Shown here: in pieces, positions 6,982-16,697 of the stretch | Numbering within the stretch: the stretch's first letter is position 1 | Layout: the number at the start of each line of letters is the position of its first letter | From: an uncultured Clostridium sp. | Lineage (GTDB): Bacteria > Cyanobacteriota > Vampirovibrionia > Gastranaerophilales > Gastranaerophilaceae | Assembly: GCA_905212085.1 (NCBI GenBank) | Contig: CAJMDF010000010.1 | Location: 1 to 51,684, forward strand | DNA: 51,684 nt | Reading direction: 5' to 3' | Made by a program: the position numbers and the translations under genes | The notes under the pieces: model-generated | The model's input: the letters and a program-made list of their open reading frames with translations, nothing else | Told to the model about the DNA's origin: nothing | Databases searched by the model: none

Positions 6982-7353
6982 ATGGCAAGACTAGCAGGGG
7001 TAGATTTACCTCGTAACAAAAGAATGGAAATAGCATTAACATACATCTACGGTATCGGACCGACTAGAGCAAAAAAAATTCTTGATGCTACAAAAATTTC
7101 ACCTGATTTAAGAACAGATGACTTAACAGATGAAGATATTAAATTGTTAAGAAACGAATTAGCAAACTACCACATTGAAGGTGACCTTCGTCGTGAAGTT
7201 TCTTTACACATTAAACGTTTACAAGAAATCGGATCTTACAGAGGTCTAAGACATAAACGTAACCTTCCATGCCGCGGACAAAGAACTAAAACTAACGCTA
7301 GAACAAGACGTGGTAAAAAAGGCTTAGCTATCACTAAAAAGAAAACAGTTTAG
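6982..7353 (+). CDS. rpsM: 30S ribosomal protein S13
   Basis: Head protein of the 30S subunit. At 123 residues it is complete: MARLAGVDLPRNKRMEIAL at the start, the GIGPTRAKKIL helix-hairpin-helix, GSYRGLRHKRNLPCRGQRT, and a basic C-terminal tail that contacts P-site tRNA. AGAAAGGAAA precedes the ATG. Confidence 0.98.
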   Translation: MARLAGVDLPRNKRMEIALTYIYGIGPTRAKKILDATKISPDLRTDDLTDEDIKLLRNELANYHIEGDLRREVSLHIKRLQEIGSYRGLRHKRNLPCRGQRTKTNARTRRGKKGLAITKKKTV

Positions 7354-7387
7354 TAAATAATTAATTTTAAAAATAGAGGAAATAAAA

Positions 7388-7774
7388 ATGGCAAGACCAG
7401 TAAAAACTAAGAAAAAAGAAAAAAAGAACGTATTGCAAGGTGTTGTACACATTCAATCAACATTTAACAATACAATCGTAACTTCAACAGATACTCAAGG
7501 TAATGCTATTGCTTGGGCAACAGCAGGAGCTACAGGTTTCAAAGGTGCTAGAAAAGGTACACCATTTGCAGCTCAATCAGCAGCTGAACTTGTTGCTAAA
7601 AAATCAATTGACCAAGGTATGAAAAAAGTTGAAGTATACATTAAAGGACCTGGTTCAGGTAGAGAAACTGCAATCAGAGCTATCCAAGCTGCAGGTTTGG
7701 AAATTACATTAATCAAAGACGTAACTCCAATCCCTCACAATGGATGCCGTCCACCTAAAAAACGTCGTGTATAA
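7388..7774 (+). CDS. rpsK: 30S ribosomal protein S11
   Basis: Platform protein of the 30S subunit. The 128-residue sequence shows HIQSTFNNTIVTSTDTQGN, GARKGTPFAAQ, GPGSGRETAIRAIQ and the end PHNGCRPPKKRRV, all family-typical. It follows rpsM by 34 nt with AGAGGAAA as ribosome site. Confidence 0.98.
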   Translation: MARPVKTKKKEKKNVLQGVVHIQSTFNNTIVTSTDTQGNAIAWATAGATGFKGARKGTPFAAQSAAELVAKKSIDQGMKKVEVYIKGPGSGRETAIRAIQAAGLEITLIKDVTPIPHNGCRPPKKRRV

Positions 7775-7797
7775 TGACGAATTAAGTAAAGTAAATA

Positions 7798-7847
7798 GAT
7801 AGGGGCTTGCGTTAAAAGCCAAAACAGCAAACCATAGATGCCCTATC
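7798..7847 (+). promoter_or_regulatory. Hairpin leader before rpsD (candidate S4 autoregulatory element)
   Basis: GATAGGG (7798-7804) pairs with CCCTATC (7841-7847), enclosing or competing with a smaller hairpin GGCTT/AAGCC (7804-7808 with 7816-7820). It occupies the 98-nt rpsK-rpsD spacer, much longer than the other spacers in this operon. S4 regulates its own synthesis in several bacteria, so feedback control is plausible but not shown. Confidence 0.4.
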
Positions 7848-7872
7848 ACAAATAAAAGGAGAAATATTAAAA

Positions 7873-8475
7873 ATGGCTAGATATACAGGACCAAATAATA
7901 AATTATTCAGAAATAAAAAAGTAAAAGATTTGTCTAACAGAAAATTAACATCATCTATGAGACAAACTGCTTCAGGACAGCACGGTGCTGTTAGAAAAAA
8001 ACTTTCTGAATATGCAATACACTTAGCAGAAAAACAAAAAATCAGATTTACATATTTAGTAAGTGAAAAACAATTCGCTAAATATTATAAAGAAGCTGCA
8101 AGAAGAAAAGGCGTAACTGGTACAATTCTTTTACAAATTTTAGAATCAAGATTAGATAACGTACTTTTCAGAGCAGGCTTAGGTATCACTCGTAAACAAA
8201 CAAGACAAATCGTTAACCACGGTCATGTTCTTGTAAATGATAAAAAAGTAGATATTCCATCATATTTAGTTAAAGCAGGTGATGTAATCACAATCAAATC
8301 AAAAAGCAATGCATTTTTGAAAAGTGTAACTGAACTAATTGATATGGCTTGTGCACCGGCTTGGATGACAATTGATAAAGAGGCTCTAAAAATCACTTTC
8401 GACAGAATTCCAGAAAGAGAAGAATTAGATCCTGAATTCAAAGAACAACTTGTAATCGAGTACTATTCTAAATAA
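7873..8475 (+). CDS. rpsD: 30S ribosomal protein S4
   Basis: Primary 16S-rRNA-binding protein. The 200-residue sequence begins MARYTGPNNKLFRNKK and carries an S4 RNA-binding domain (SRLDNVLFRAGLGITRKQTRQIVNHGHVLVN split across residues about 95-125). The N-terminal region lacks cysteines, so this is a zinc-free type. AAAAGGAGAA precedes the start. Confidence 0.98.
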   Translation: MARYTGPNNKLFRNKKVKDLSNRKLTSSMRQTASGQHGAVRKKLSEYAIHLAEKQKIRFTYLVSEKQFAKYYKEAARRKGVTGTILLQILESRLDNVLFRAGLGITRKQTRQIVNHGHVLVNDKKVDIPSYLVKAGDVITIKSKSNAFLKSVTELIDMACAPAWMTIDKEALKITFDRIPEREELDPEFKEQLVIEYYSK

Positions 8476-8532
8476 TGAATTTTAAACCCGAACAATAAAA
8501 CAAATAGTTAACAACAACTAGGAGATTAAAAA

Positions 8533-9498
8533 ATGGAATTAAAAATTAAATGTGTTAATACAACAACAAGTTCTGACGGTTCACAATACGGAAAATTCGT
8601 AATCGAACCATTAGAAAAAGGCTTTGGTACAACAATTGGTAACTCATTAAGACGTGTACTTCTATCAAGCTTAGAAGGAACTGCAGTAACATCAGTAAGA
8701 ATAGAAGGTATTACTCACGAATATACAGCTATTCCTGGTGTATTAGAAGATGTTATCGATGTTATGCTTAACCTTAAAGGATTAGTTGTAAAAACTGATT
8801 CCAAAGAACCTCAACATTTAAGAATAGATGTTGATCGTCCGGGCGCAGTACTTGCAAGTGACATTCAGCTTCCAGCAGGAGTAAAAGTAGTTAACCCAGA
8901 TTGGTTAATTTGCACAGTAGCAGATGGCGGCAGCTTCCACGCTGACATCGTTGTAGAAACAGGTAAAGGTTATGTAGCACATGACGTACCTAGAGATGCA
9001 AAAGGAGCATCAATTGATGTATTACCTATTGATGCAACATTTATGCCAATCAAACGTGTTAGCTACAATGTAGAAAGCACTCGTGTTGGGGATTCAATCG
9101 ACTTTGATAAATTGACTTTAGAAATTTGGTCAAACGGCTCAATTGATGTAACAAATGCATTAAGCCAAGCATCAAATCTGTTAATTGACCACTTTATGCA
9201 AATTGCAGCTATCACAGGTCAACCTGTAATTACACCTTCAATGGCTGTTGAAGAAAAAGTTGAAGAAGACACAAACACACCATCAATGACAATTGAAGAA
9301 TTAGAACTTTCAGTAAGAGCATATAACTGCTTGAAACGTGCAAGTATTAATTCAATGGCTGAATTATTGAAAAAATCAGAACATGATTTATTAAATATTA
9401 AAAACTTCGGAAAGAAATCTTCTGACGAAGTAATCGAAAGACTTCACCACTTTGGACTAGATTTAGCACCAAATCCTGAAGTTGAAGAAGAAGTATAA
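8533..9498 (+). CDS. rpoA: RNA polymerase alpha subunit
   Basis: Assembly platform of RNA polymerase. The 321-residue sequence shows the N-terminal domain motif GFGTTIGNSLRRVLLSSLEG, and the C-terminal domain (LELSVRAYNCLKRASINSM, then NIKNFGKKSSDEVIERL) that contacts UP elements and activators. Length is normal. It sits between rpsD and rplQ as in most bacteria. Confidence 0.98.
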   Translation: MELKIKCVNTTTSSDGSQYGKFVIEPLEKGFGTTIGNSLRRVLLSSLEGTAVTSVRIEGITHEYTAIPGVLEDVIDVMLNLKGLVVKTDSKEPQHLRIDVDRPGAVLASDIQLPAGVKVVNPDWLICTVADGGSFHADIVVETGKGYVAHDVPRDAKGASIDVLPIDATFMPIKRVSYNVESTRVGDSIDFDKLTLEIWSNGSIDVTNALSQASNLLIDHFMQIAAITGQPVITPSMAVEEKVEEDTNTPSMTIEELELSVRAYNCLKRASINSMAELLKKSEHDLLNIKNFGKKSSDEVIERLHHFGLDLAPNPEVEEEV

Positions 9499-9523
9499 TA
9501 ATAAAACATAAAGGAATAAAAAA

Positions 9524-9952
9524 ATGAGACACCAAACTAAAAAACATACGCTAGGAAAAGCAAAGGATCAAAGAGATGCTTTGTTACGTTCTTTAGCAAC
9601 TGAACTTTTTGTACATGGTGAAATCAAAACAACAATGGCTAGAGCAAAAGCTTTAAGACCATATGCTGAAGAAATTATCACCCTTGCAAAAAGAGGCGAC
9701 TTACACGCACGTCGTCAAGCAGCTAAATTTATATTTGACAAAGAAACTGGCAAATATATTGATTTAGTAACAGGCGAAATTTTTGAAACTCCTTCTGCTG
9801 ATAAAAAATTAGCTGAAGAAACAGTTTTAAGAAAATTATTCGTAATCATTGGTAAAAAATATTCTGATCGTCAAGGCGGTTATACAAGAATATTCAGATT
9901 ACCTCCAAGACGCGGTGACGCTTCAGAAATGGCTTTAATCCAATTGGTATAA
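9524..9952 (+). CDS. rplQ: 50S ribosomal protein L17
   Basis: Recognised by MRHQTKKHTLGKAKDQRDALL and LATELFVHGEIKTTMARAKALRP. At 142 residues it is longer than the ~127 residues of E. coli; an extra segment (ETGKYIDLVTGEIFETPSAD) lies in the middle. The end GDASEMALIQLV is typical. Only 3 nt separate it from truA. Confidence 0.97.
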   Translation: MRHQTKKHTLGKAKDQRDALLRSLATELFVHGEIKTTMARAKALRPYAEEIITLAKRGDLHARRQAAKFIFDKETGKYIDLVTGEIFETPSADKKLAEETVLRKLFVIIGKKYSDRQGGYTRIFRLPPRRGDASEMALIQLV

Positions 9953-9955
9953 GCT

Positions 9956-10723
9956 ATGCGTTATGCACTTCAAGTTCAGTATATCGGTAAAAATTATGCC
10001 GGAAGCCAAATTCAATTTGAAAACGGTAAAGAAATTAACACTCCGACAATACAAGGAGAACTTGAAAAAGCAATCAGTACATTGATATTCGGGAATACCG
10101 AAAATAATAACCGACAAATAAAAACAATTTTTTCCGGAAGAACTGATAAAGGAGTCAATTCTAAAGGACAGGTAGTTCATTTTGATATAGACAAACCTAT
10201 TGTTGCTTCACAGTTTGTCTATCATCTTAATGAAATCCTACCAAAAGACATCTCTGTCAGTGATTTGGAACAAGTAAATGACAAATTTCATGCTCAAAAA
10301 TCTGCTAAAAAAAGATTTTATAGATATGTATTTATCAATCGTAAATATAAAAATGCTTTCGATGGTGATTTAATGAGAATTAAATATGAAATTAACATTG
10401 AAAGAATGCAAAAAAGTCTAAATTATTTATTAGGCGAACATGATTTTTCGAGTTTCAAAAGTTCCGGAACGCTTAACCCGAGCAAAATTTGTTTTATTGA
10501 AAAAGCCGAATGTAAAAAAGACGGTGATAAAGTGATTATCGATATTGTAGGTAACAGATTTTTATACAATATGGTAAGAACAATTGTCGGAACCCTTTTA
10601 GAAATAGAAGGACATAACCTGCAAGCTGAACATATGAAAGAGGTCCTTGAAATATGTGACAGAACAAAAGCAGGTCAAACAGTCAGTCCATTCGGGTTGA
10701 CACTAATGAAAGTAGAATACTAA
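9956..10723 (+). CDS. truA: tRNA pseudouridine synthase A
   Basis: Converts uridines 38-40 of tRNA anticodon stems to pseudouridine. The catalytic aspartate lies in FSGRTDKGVNSKGQV (residues about 59-73); further family motifs are KRFYRYVF, HDFSSFKSSG and GNRFLYNMVRTIVGTLLEIE. The 255-residue length is normal. The start lacks a separate ribosome site and follows rplQ by 3 nt, so it is probably translationally coupled. Confidence 0.97.
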   Translation: MRYALQVQYIGKNYAGSQIQFENGKEINTPTIQGELEKAISTLIFGNTENNNRQIKTIFSGRTDKGVNSKGQVVHFDIDKPIVASQFVYHLNEILPKDISVSDLEQVNDKFHAQKSAKKRFYRYVFINRKYKNAFDGDLMRIKYEINIERMQKSLNYLLGEHDFSSFKSSGTLNPSKICFIEKAECKKDGDKVIIDIVGNRFLYNMVRTIVGTLLEIEGHNLQAEHMKEVLEICDRTKAGQTVSPFGLTLMKVEY

Positions 10724-10748
10724 ATAAAAATATAAATGGAGACTAAGC

Positions 10749-11186
10749 ATGAAAACATATTCAGCAAAACCTCTAGAAGTTGAAAGAAAATGGTATCTAA
10801 TTGATGCTGAAGGTGAAACACTTGGCAGATTAGCTACTAGAGTCGCAAATATTTTAAGAGGAAAAAATAAACCTGAATATACACCAAACGTTGATACAGG
10901 TGATTTCGTTATCGTAATCAATGCTGAAAAAGTTTTGGTAACAGGTAAAAAAGAAACTGATAAAATTTATTATCACCATACAGGATTTCCTGGTGGATTA
11001 AAATCAGCAAGCGTAAAAGAATTACGTGAAAAAGATGCAAGATTACTGATTGAAAAAGCAGTAAAAGGCATGCTTCAACATAATACTTTAGGTGATACTC
11101 AATTCACTAAATTAAAAGTATACAACGGAAGCGAACATCCACACGCTGCTCAAAAACCAATCGTGTTGGAAAAGGAGGCTAAATAA
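10749..11186 (+). CDS. rplM: 50S ribosomal protein L13
   Basis: Early-assembly 50S protein. It shows RKWYLIDAEGETLGRLATRVA, LRGKNKPEYTP, HHTGFPGGLKS and the end YNGSEHPHAAQKP. At 145 residues it is complete. Its TAA shares one base with the ATG of rpsI. Confidence 0.98.
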   Translation: MKTYSAKPLEVERKWYLIDAEGETLGRLATRVANILRGKNKPEYTPNVDTGDFVIVINAEKVLVTGKKETDKIYYHHTGFPGGLKSASVKELREKDARLLIEKAVKGMLQHNTLGDTQFTKLKVYNGSEHPHAAQKPIVLEKEAK

Positions 11187-11581
11187 TGGCAGATAAAGAA
11201 ATTATGGCTACAGGTCGTAGAAAAACCTCTATCGCAGTTGTTAAACTTGTAAAAGGTAAAGGTCGTATCTTCGTTAACGGTAAAACATTAAAAAATTATA
11301 TCGGAAACAGACCTGCAATTGAAATGTTAGTATACAGACCATTAGTATTAACTGATAATCAAGAAAAATACGATGTAAAAGTTAAAGCTGTAGGCGGCGG
11401 TGTTGTTGCTCAATGCGGAGCTATTAGACATGGTATTTCAAGAGCATTGGTTAAAGCAAATGAAGAATATAAAAACGTTTTACGTTTAGAAGGACTTCTA
11501 ACTCGTGACCCTCGTGTTAAAGAACGTAAAAAATACGGTCGTAAACGTGCTAGAAAACGTTTCCAATTCTCAAAACGTTAA
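11186..11581 (+). CDS. rpsI: 30S ribosomal protein S9
   Basis: The C-terminal tail contacts P-site tRNA. The 131-residue sequence shows ATGRRKTSIAVVKL, GGVVAQCGAIRHGISRAL and the invariant end KKYGRKRARKRFQFSKR. It overlaps rplM by one base (taATG) with AAGGAGG inside rplM as ribosome site, and is the last gene of the cluster. Confidence 0.98.
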   Translation: MADKEIMATGRRKTSIAVVKLVKGKGRIFVNGKTLKNYIGNRPAIEMLVYRPLVLTDNQEKYDVKVKAVGGGVVAQCGAIRHGISRALVKANEEYKNVLRLEGLLTRDPRVKERKKYGRKRARKRFQFSKR

Positions 11582-11603
11582 TATTTTCAAAATATATACA
11601 AAC

Positions 11604-11634
11604 AAAAAACCAACAGAAATGTTGGTTTTTTGTT
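11604..11634 (+). terminator. Rho-independent terminator of the ribosomal protein operon
   Basis: AAAACCAACA pairs with TGTTGGTTTT across a GAAA loop, followed by T's. Confidence 0.85.
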
Positions 11635-11645
11635 GTAATAATATA

Positions 11646-11677
11646 ATAAAAAAGATGGTCTAAATTACCATCTTTTA
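11646..11677 (-). terminator. Rho-independent terminator of minus-strand orphan gene
   Basis: AAAAGATGGT (11650-11659) pairs with ACCATCTTTT (11667-11676). The A-run to the left becomes a U-run on the minus strand, so it serves the gene at 11707-11991. Confidence 0.75.
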
Positions 11678-11706
11678 AATATTCCTTTTTCCTAATTTCC
11701 TATTGA

Positions 11707-11991
11707 TTATCTAACGACTTTTGATACAAAATTTGTTATTTCAAAAAATGAATCTTTTACAAATTCTTTTGCCAAAGTTGAGATCGGCCTGTTTTCAATA
11801 ACATCAAATACATAATAAATCGGATCTTTTGAATTATTGAAACGCATTCTTCTATCTTTTTGTGCAAGATAATTATAATCTTCGATATTGAACTCTTTGT
11901 GCTCTTTATTTTGTCTTTTTCTTCTTGTCAAAGCTCCAAATTGTCCGTTTCCGCTTGTATTATTATTTGATTCCATTGTTGTTTGTAACAT
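11707..11991 (-). CDS. Small basic orphan protein
   Basis: The 94-residue protein begins with Asn/Gly-rich sequence, then has a basic patch (ALTRRKRQNKEHKE) and a predicted helical C-terminus (PISTLAKEFVKDSFFEITN). No signal peptide, no recognised domain. GAGAGAG precedes the ATG. It is monocistronic with its own terminator and shares an upstream motif with the orphan gene ending at 41389. The basic patch could bind nucleic acid, but this is speculative. Confidence 0.7.
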   Translation of the reverse strand: MLQTTMESNNNTSGNGQFGALTRRKRQNKEHKEFNIEDYNYLAQKDRRMRFNNSKDPIYYVFDVIENRPISTLAKEFVKDSFFEITNFVSKVVR

Positions 11992-12004
11992 TTTCTTTTC
12001 TCTC

Positions 12005-12052
12005 TCTTTATTTATCTCTTACATATATATAAAGTATATTTGATTAAAAAAA
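12005..12052 (-). promoter_or_regulatory. Upstream motif shared with the small orphan gene at 41389-41715
   Basis: On the minus strand the region reads TTTTTTTAATC, then TTTATATATATGTAAGAGATAAA. The gene starting at 41715 has the same two blocks, with GTGTAAGAGAGATAAA. TATATAT probably acts as the -10 box. Confidence 0.4.
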
Positions 12053-12095
12053 TTGCTTTTTTTAAAAAGAAAATATTAACATTTATTAAGAAAGA

Positions 12096-13517
12096 TTATT
12101 TTCCTAATTCTACAATATCCGATTCATTAGATACAAGATTTTTACCTATTGCTTTTTCTAGGGAAGCCTTGGCTGAATTATATTGGTAAAGAGCATTATA
12201 ATAGCTCAATTGAGCTTGTTGATAATTAATTTGAGCATCTTTTAATTCTGTTGGATTTGCTTCGCCTACTCTGTATCTGCCATATGACAATTCATAGTTT
12301 TCCTTTGCCTGTTTTACACCCAGCATAGCAACAGGCATTTGATTTTTCTTTTCTTCCAGTATCAAGTATGCATTTTGGATTTCAAGATAAATCTGGTTTT
12401 GGGTATTTTTCGCATTTGCAATTTCTTTATCATACAAATACCTTGCTTCCTGAATTTCATTTTTAATCAACATACCATTGACTGTCGGAAAATTCAAATA
12501 TCCTCCAAGGTTATAACCATAATTTGAAGTCCAGCTTTTACCACCTATTTGATATTGACCCTCTATTGAAAGTGTTGGGAAATAGGATTTTTTTACAAGC
12601 TTTAGTGTTTGATTGGCACTTTCAACTTTTAATTCCGCTAACTTTAGTTCAGGTCTTGCATCTCTTGCGATTTCTACGGATTGATTAAATGTTATATCTA
12701 CCGGTTGATATTTTAAACGTTCTTGAACATTATATTTGTCTATAAAAGGAACGCCCATTACATTATTTAACTTTGCAACAGCAAGATTTACTGCATTGTC
12801 TGCTTGTATTAATTGCAATTTAGCATTACTCAAATTAACTTCAGCAATTGTCACATCAACTTTCGGGTTCATACCGATTTCATAAAATGCTTTTGCCTGA
12901 TTATAAAACATTTCAAACTTCTTGACCGTATCCTCTGCGACACGTTTATTTTCAAAAGCATATAAAAGGTTATAATAAGCATCTTTAGTTTGATAGATTA
13001 CATCATTAATTGTTGCACCTAAAGTTGTTTTGTACGCTTCATAATCTAAACGCTTTATTGTTGCCTGATTTTGAGTTACACCAAAATCATACAACATCTG
13101 CTGTAAAGTTACCTGACCTAAAATAAAATAATTAAATGTCAAATTTTTCCCTAAAGCATCAGACAATTGTAATTGTTTTATTCTTGTATAACCTGTCTGC
13201 CAGCTTACTTGCGGGAAGTAATTAGACCAAACTTGCTTTATTCTTGCATCAGATGCTAAAATATCATGAAATGCCGCGTTAATTTGCGGGTTATTACCAA
13301 GAGCTAATTCAATACATTTATCTAAGGTCATATCTATATTTTTTTCAACAGAACCTTCAATTACAAAATCAGCATTCCCAGTTTGTTTTGGTAATACCGC
13401 ATCAGCTGAAGGGTATTCTTTTTCATTTACCTCATTTCCTATATCATAGGCAAAAGAAGTATTTATATTTATAAAACTTATTATTAAACTTAATAATATT
13501 ATTTTTTTCAACAACAT
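12096..13517 (-). CDS. TolC-family outer-membrane efflux channel
   Basis: The 473-residue protein has an N-terminal signal peptide (KKIILLSLIISFININTSFA) and the two long-helix repeats of TolC-type channels, with family segments TLDKCIELALGNNPQI, YEIGMNPKVDVTIAEVNLSNAKLQ and GRYRVGEANPTELKDAQINYQQAQ. It forms the outer-membrane duct of a tripartite pump. It is the last gene of the adaptor-pump-channel operon, one base after the pump stop. Substrates cannot be read from sequence. Confidence 0.93.
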   Translation of the reverse strand: MLLKKIILLSLIISFININTSFAYDIGNEVNEKEYPSADAVLPKQTGNADFVIEGSVEKNIDMTLDKCIELALGNNPQINAAFHDILASDARIKQVWSNYFPQVSWQTGYTRIKQLQLSDALGKNLTFNYFILGQVTLQQMLYDFGVTQNQATIKRLDYEAYKTTLGATINDVIYQTKDAYYNLLYAFENKRVAEDTVKKFEMFYNQAKAFYEIGMNPKVDVTIAEVNLSNAKLQLIQADNAVNLAVAKLNNVMGVPFIDKYNVQERLKYQPVDITFNQSVEIARDARPELKLAELKVESANQTLKLVKKSYFPTLSIEGQYQIGGKSWTSNYGYNLGGYLNFPTVNGMLIKNEIQEARYLYDKEIANAKNTQNQIYLEIQNAYLILEEKKNQMPVAMLGVKQAKENYELSYGRYRVGEANPTELKDAQINYQQAQLSYYNALYQYNSAKASLEKAIGKNLVSNESDIVELGK

Positions 13518-16500
13518 TTAGTTATCCTTTTTTTTAAATGTTTTAGCTTTTTGGCCAATATAGATTTTTAAGTTTTCGACCATTACGAAAAACGCCGGAA
13601 CTAAAAACGTACCGATAAACGCAACAGCCATCATTCCGCCAAATACTGTCATACCAACAGAATTTCTACTAGCAGCACCTGCTCCTTTTGCAAATACCAA
13701 AGGTAAAAGACCTAAAATAAATGCGATATTTGTCATCATAACCGCTCTGAATCTCAATTTTGCAGCCTGCATAGCAGAATCTTTTATACTCATACCCGAT
13801 TGATGAGCATCTTTTGCAAATTCAATAATCAAAATAGCTTGTTTAGTAGACAAACCAATTAACATAACAAGTCCGATTTGTGAATACAAGTCTAGAGAAT
13901 ATCCTGCAACATATTGGAAGAATAGAGCTCCTACCAATGCAACAGGAGAAATTAATAATACGGCAATAGGTAGCATCCAGCTCTCATATAAGCCTACTAA
14001 GAACAAGTAAATAAATACAAGTGACATTGCTAATATCGGACCAATCTGTCCACTTGATTCCTTTTCCTGCAAAGAACTTCCAGACCAAGCATACCCCATA
14101 TCTTTCGGTAAAATTTCATCTGAAAGATTTTCCATTGCAGTCATTGCCTGACCTGAACTTACACCGTTTCTAGCCTGACCGTTAATTGTAATTGCAGGAT
14201 ACATATTATATCTTGTTAAACTGTAAGGTCCAACAATATTACTTATAGTTACAACAGATGATAATGGTACCATTGTACCAAGTTTGTTTTTAACATAAAT
14301 CTTATTTATATCAGCAGGCTTTTCTCTGAATTCATCATCAGCTTGTAAGTATACACGATATACACGCCCATATTTGTTAAAATCGTTTACGTAAGATTTT
14401 CCGAAATATCCAGATAATGCACTATAAATTTCTGAAATATCAACACCTTGAGCAAGTGCTTTGTCTTCATCAACTTTTATTAATAACTGCGGTAAATCAG
14501 CTGTAAATGACGTATATACCATTTGGAAAGCAGGATTTTTATTTGCTTCTCCTATAATTTTTTGTGCTTCATCATATAACTCTTGAGGAGTTCTATCTCC
14601 TTTATCAAGCAATTGATATTCAAAACCACCGAACATACCTAAACCTGAAATAGAAGGTGGTGAAAATGATGCAATTGTTGCTGACGGGTAGTTCGCGAAT
14701 TCTTTTTTAATTTTACTCAATATACTCTGCATTGATTGTTCTTTCTTTTTACGTTCAGACCAATTTTTCAACTGGGCAACTATCAATGCCGTATTTTCAC
14801 CTGAATAACCAACAAGAGTAATAGTTGTATCAACACCGTCCATATTCAGAATTCTTTTTTCTACTTCTGCAGCTACCATCTCTGTTCTTGAAGCAGAAGA
14901 TCCATCTGGCAACTGAATTTGAGAGAAAATTGCGCCTTTATCTTCTGTCGGTAAAAATCCCTTTGGTATCAAGTAAAACATTACAGATGTGAAAATTATG
15001 ATTCCTGCAAATAAGCTTATTGTAATTTTAGGGGAATCAATAAATATTTTTACACCTTCCAAATATTTATCTCTTATGTTGTTAAACCAATCATCGAATT
15101 TTTGAATAAATTCAAAATCAGCTTTTTCCTCACCTGATTTTAAAATCATTGCACACAAGGCAGGTGCAAGTGTAAGAGCAACTAATGTAGATAAACCTAT
15201 TGATGATGCGATACACAATGCGAATTGTCTAAACATTTGCCCAGTGATACCTGCCATAAAAGAAACAGGTACAAATACCGCCATCAATACTAAAGATGTT
15301 GCAAGTACGGCACCAAATACCTCTTTCATAGTAACTTCAGTTGCATCTACAGGATTTTTCCCCTCCTGAATATGTCTTTGAGTATTTTCTAATACAACAA
15401 TAGCATCGTCAACAACAAGACCTACTGCCAGTACCAAGGCAAATAGGATTAACAAGTTTATTGAAAATCCAAGAATATTCATAAATATAAATACACCGAT
15501 TAACGACACAGGAATTGCACAAAATGGGACTAAAGCAGCACGAGCACTGCCTAAGAACATATAAGTTACAATACCTACAAGTACAATCGCTAAAGCTATA
15601 GCGTTAATTACCTCTTTGATTGATTCTCTAACAAATTCAGTTTCATCACGCTGTATTTTATATTCAATACCTTGAGGGAAACTTTTACTCAATTCTTCCA
15701 TTTTAGCCCTGATTTTATTAGACAAATCAATAGCATTAGCTTCAGGCAATTGACTTACTGAAATCATTGCAGTATCTTTTCCGCCTATTCTTGAGAAATA
15801 TGAATAACTTTCAGCACCTAATTCAACTCTTGCAATATCTTTTAATTTAATTTGAGAACCATCAGGTTTAGAACGTATTATAATATTTTCAAATTCGGAA
15901 ACATCTTTTAATCGTCCCTTTGTTCTCATTGTAAGTTTTATCATCTGCTTATTTTTCATAGGTTCAACACCTAAGTCACCTGCAGGAACTTGTGTGTTTT
16001 GATTTTGAATAGCAGAATTTACCTCAGATACAGATACTCCAAGGTTAGCCATTTTGGCCGCATCAAGCCAAATTCTCATTGAGTAATCTTTTGAACCGAA
16101 AACTTGAACTTTACCTACCCCTTTAATACGAGCAAGCTCATCCTTAATAAAAATAGATGCATAGTTTGCAATGTATAATGAATCATAAGTATTAGTCGGA
16201 GAGCTGACAGAAATCATCATTAACCCCGGGCCACCTGTTGATTTTTTTACGGACAGCCCATATCTTCGAACTTCTTCAGGCAAACGAGGTGTTACCAATT
16301 GCAGTTGGTTTTGAACATTTACAACAGCCATATCAGGGTCAGAACCGATTTCAAAATACAAAGTCAATTGATACTGACCGTTTTGAGATGTTGATGACAT
16401 ATAAATCATATCTTCAACACCGTTTAATTGAGCTTCGACAGGGGCTGCAATTGTATCTTCCACAACATCAGAACTCGCACCTGCATATGTAGCGGTTACA

Positions 16501-16649
16501 ACTACCTGAGGAGGTGTAATTGAGGGGTATTCTTCCAAAGGTAATGCCGTAATCATTAGCATACCTGCGAGCATAATTGCTAATGATATTACGATAGCTA
16601 ACTTTGGTCGTTTTATAAATAGATTGCCTGTTTTTTCTTTTTCCATCAT
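13518..16649 (-). CDS. RND-family multidrug efflux permease (HAE1 / AcrB-like)
   Basis: Inner-membrane proton/drug antiporter. The 1043-residue length, 12-helix layout with two large periplasmic loops, and motifs LPLEEYPSITPP, GLVVDDAIVVLENT (the Asp pair of the proton relay, about residues 414-415) and GLSTKQAILIIEFAKD (relay Lys) are all intact. The first two codons are both ATG; the second (16646) is better spaced from AAAGGGAT. It lies between the adaptor and TolC-type genes. The drug range is unknown. Confidence 0.95.
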   Translation of the reverse strand: MMEKEKTGNLFIKRPKLAIVISLAIMLAGMLMITALPLEEYPSITPPQVVVTATYAGASSDVVEDTIAAPVEAQLNGVEDMIYMSSTSQNGQYQLTLYFEIGSDPDMAVVNVQNQLQLVTPRLPEEVRRYGLSVKKSTGGPGLMMISVSSPTNTYDSLYIANYASIFIKDELARIKGVGKVQVFGSKDYSMRIWLDAAKMANLGVSVSEVNSAIQNQNTQVPAGDLGVEPMKNKQMIKLTMRTKGRLKDVSEFENIIIRSKPDGSQIKLKDIARVELGAESYSYFSRIGGKDTAMISVSQLPEANAIDLSNKIRAKMEELSKSFPQGIEYKIQRDETEFVRESIKEVINAIALAIVLVGIVTYMFLGSARAALVPFCAIPVSLIGVFIFMNILGFSINLLILFALVLAVGLVVDDAIVVLENTQRHIQEGKNPVDATEVTMKEVFGAVLATSLVLMAVFVPVSFMAGITGQMFRQFALCIASSIGLSTLVALTLAPALCAMILKSGEEKADFEFIQKFDDWFNNIRDKYLEGVKIFIDSPKITISLFAGIIIFTSVMFYLIPKGFLPTEDKGAIFSQIQLPDGSSASRTEMVAAEVEKRILNMDGVDTTITLVGYSGENTALIVAQLKNWSERKKKEQSMQSILSKIKKEFANYPSATIASFSPPSISGLGMFGGFEYQLLDKGDRTPQELYDEAQKIIGEANKNPAFQMVYTSFTADLPQLLIKVDEDKALAQGVDISEIYSALSGYFGKSYVNDFNKYGRVYRVYLQADDEFREKPADINKIYVKNKLGTMVPLSSVVTISNIVGPYSLTRYNMYPAITINGQARNGVSSGQAMTAMENLSDEILPKDMGYAWSGSSLQEKESSGQIGPILAMSLVFIYLFLVGLYESWMLPIAVLLISPVALVGALFFQYVAGYSLDLYSQIGLVMLIGLSTKQAILIIEFAKDAHQSGMSIKDSAMQAAKLRFRAVMMTNIAFILGLLPLVFAKGAGAASRNSVGMTVFGGMMAVAFIGTFLVPAFFVMVENLKIYIGQKAKTFKKKDN

Positions 16650-16697
16650 ATCCCTTTATAATATTTATTATTTTCCTATTTAATTATTTGATTCTGT

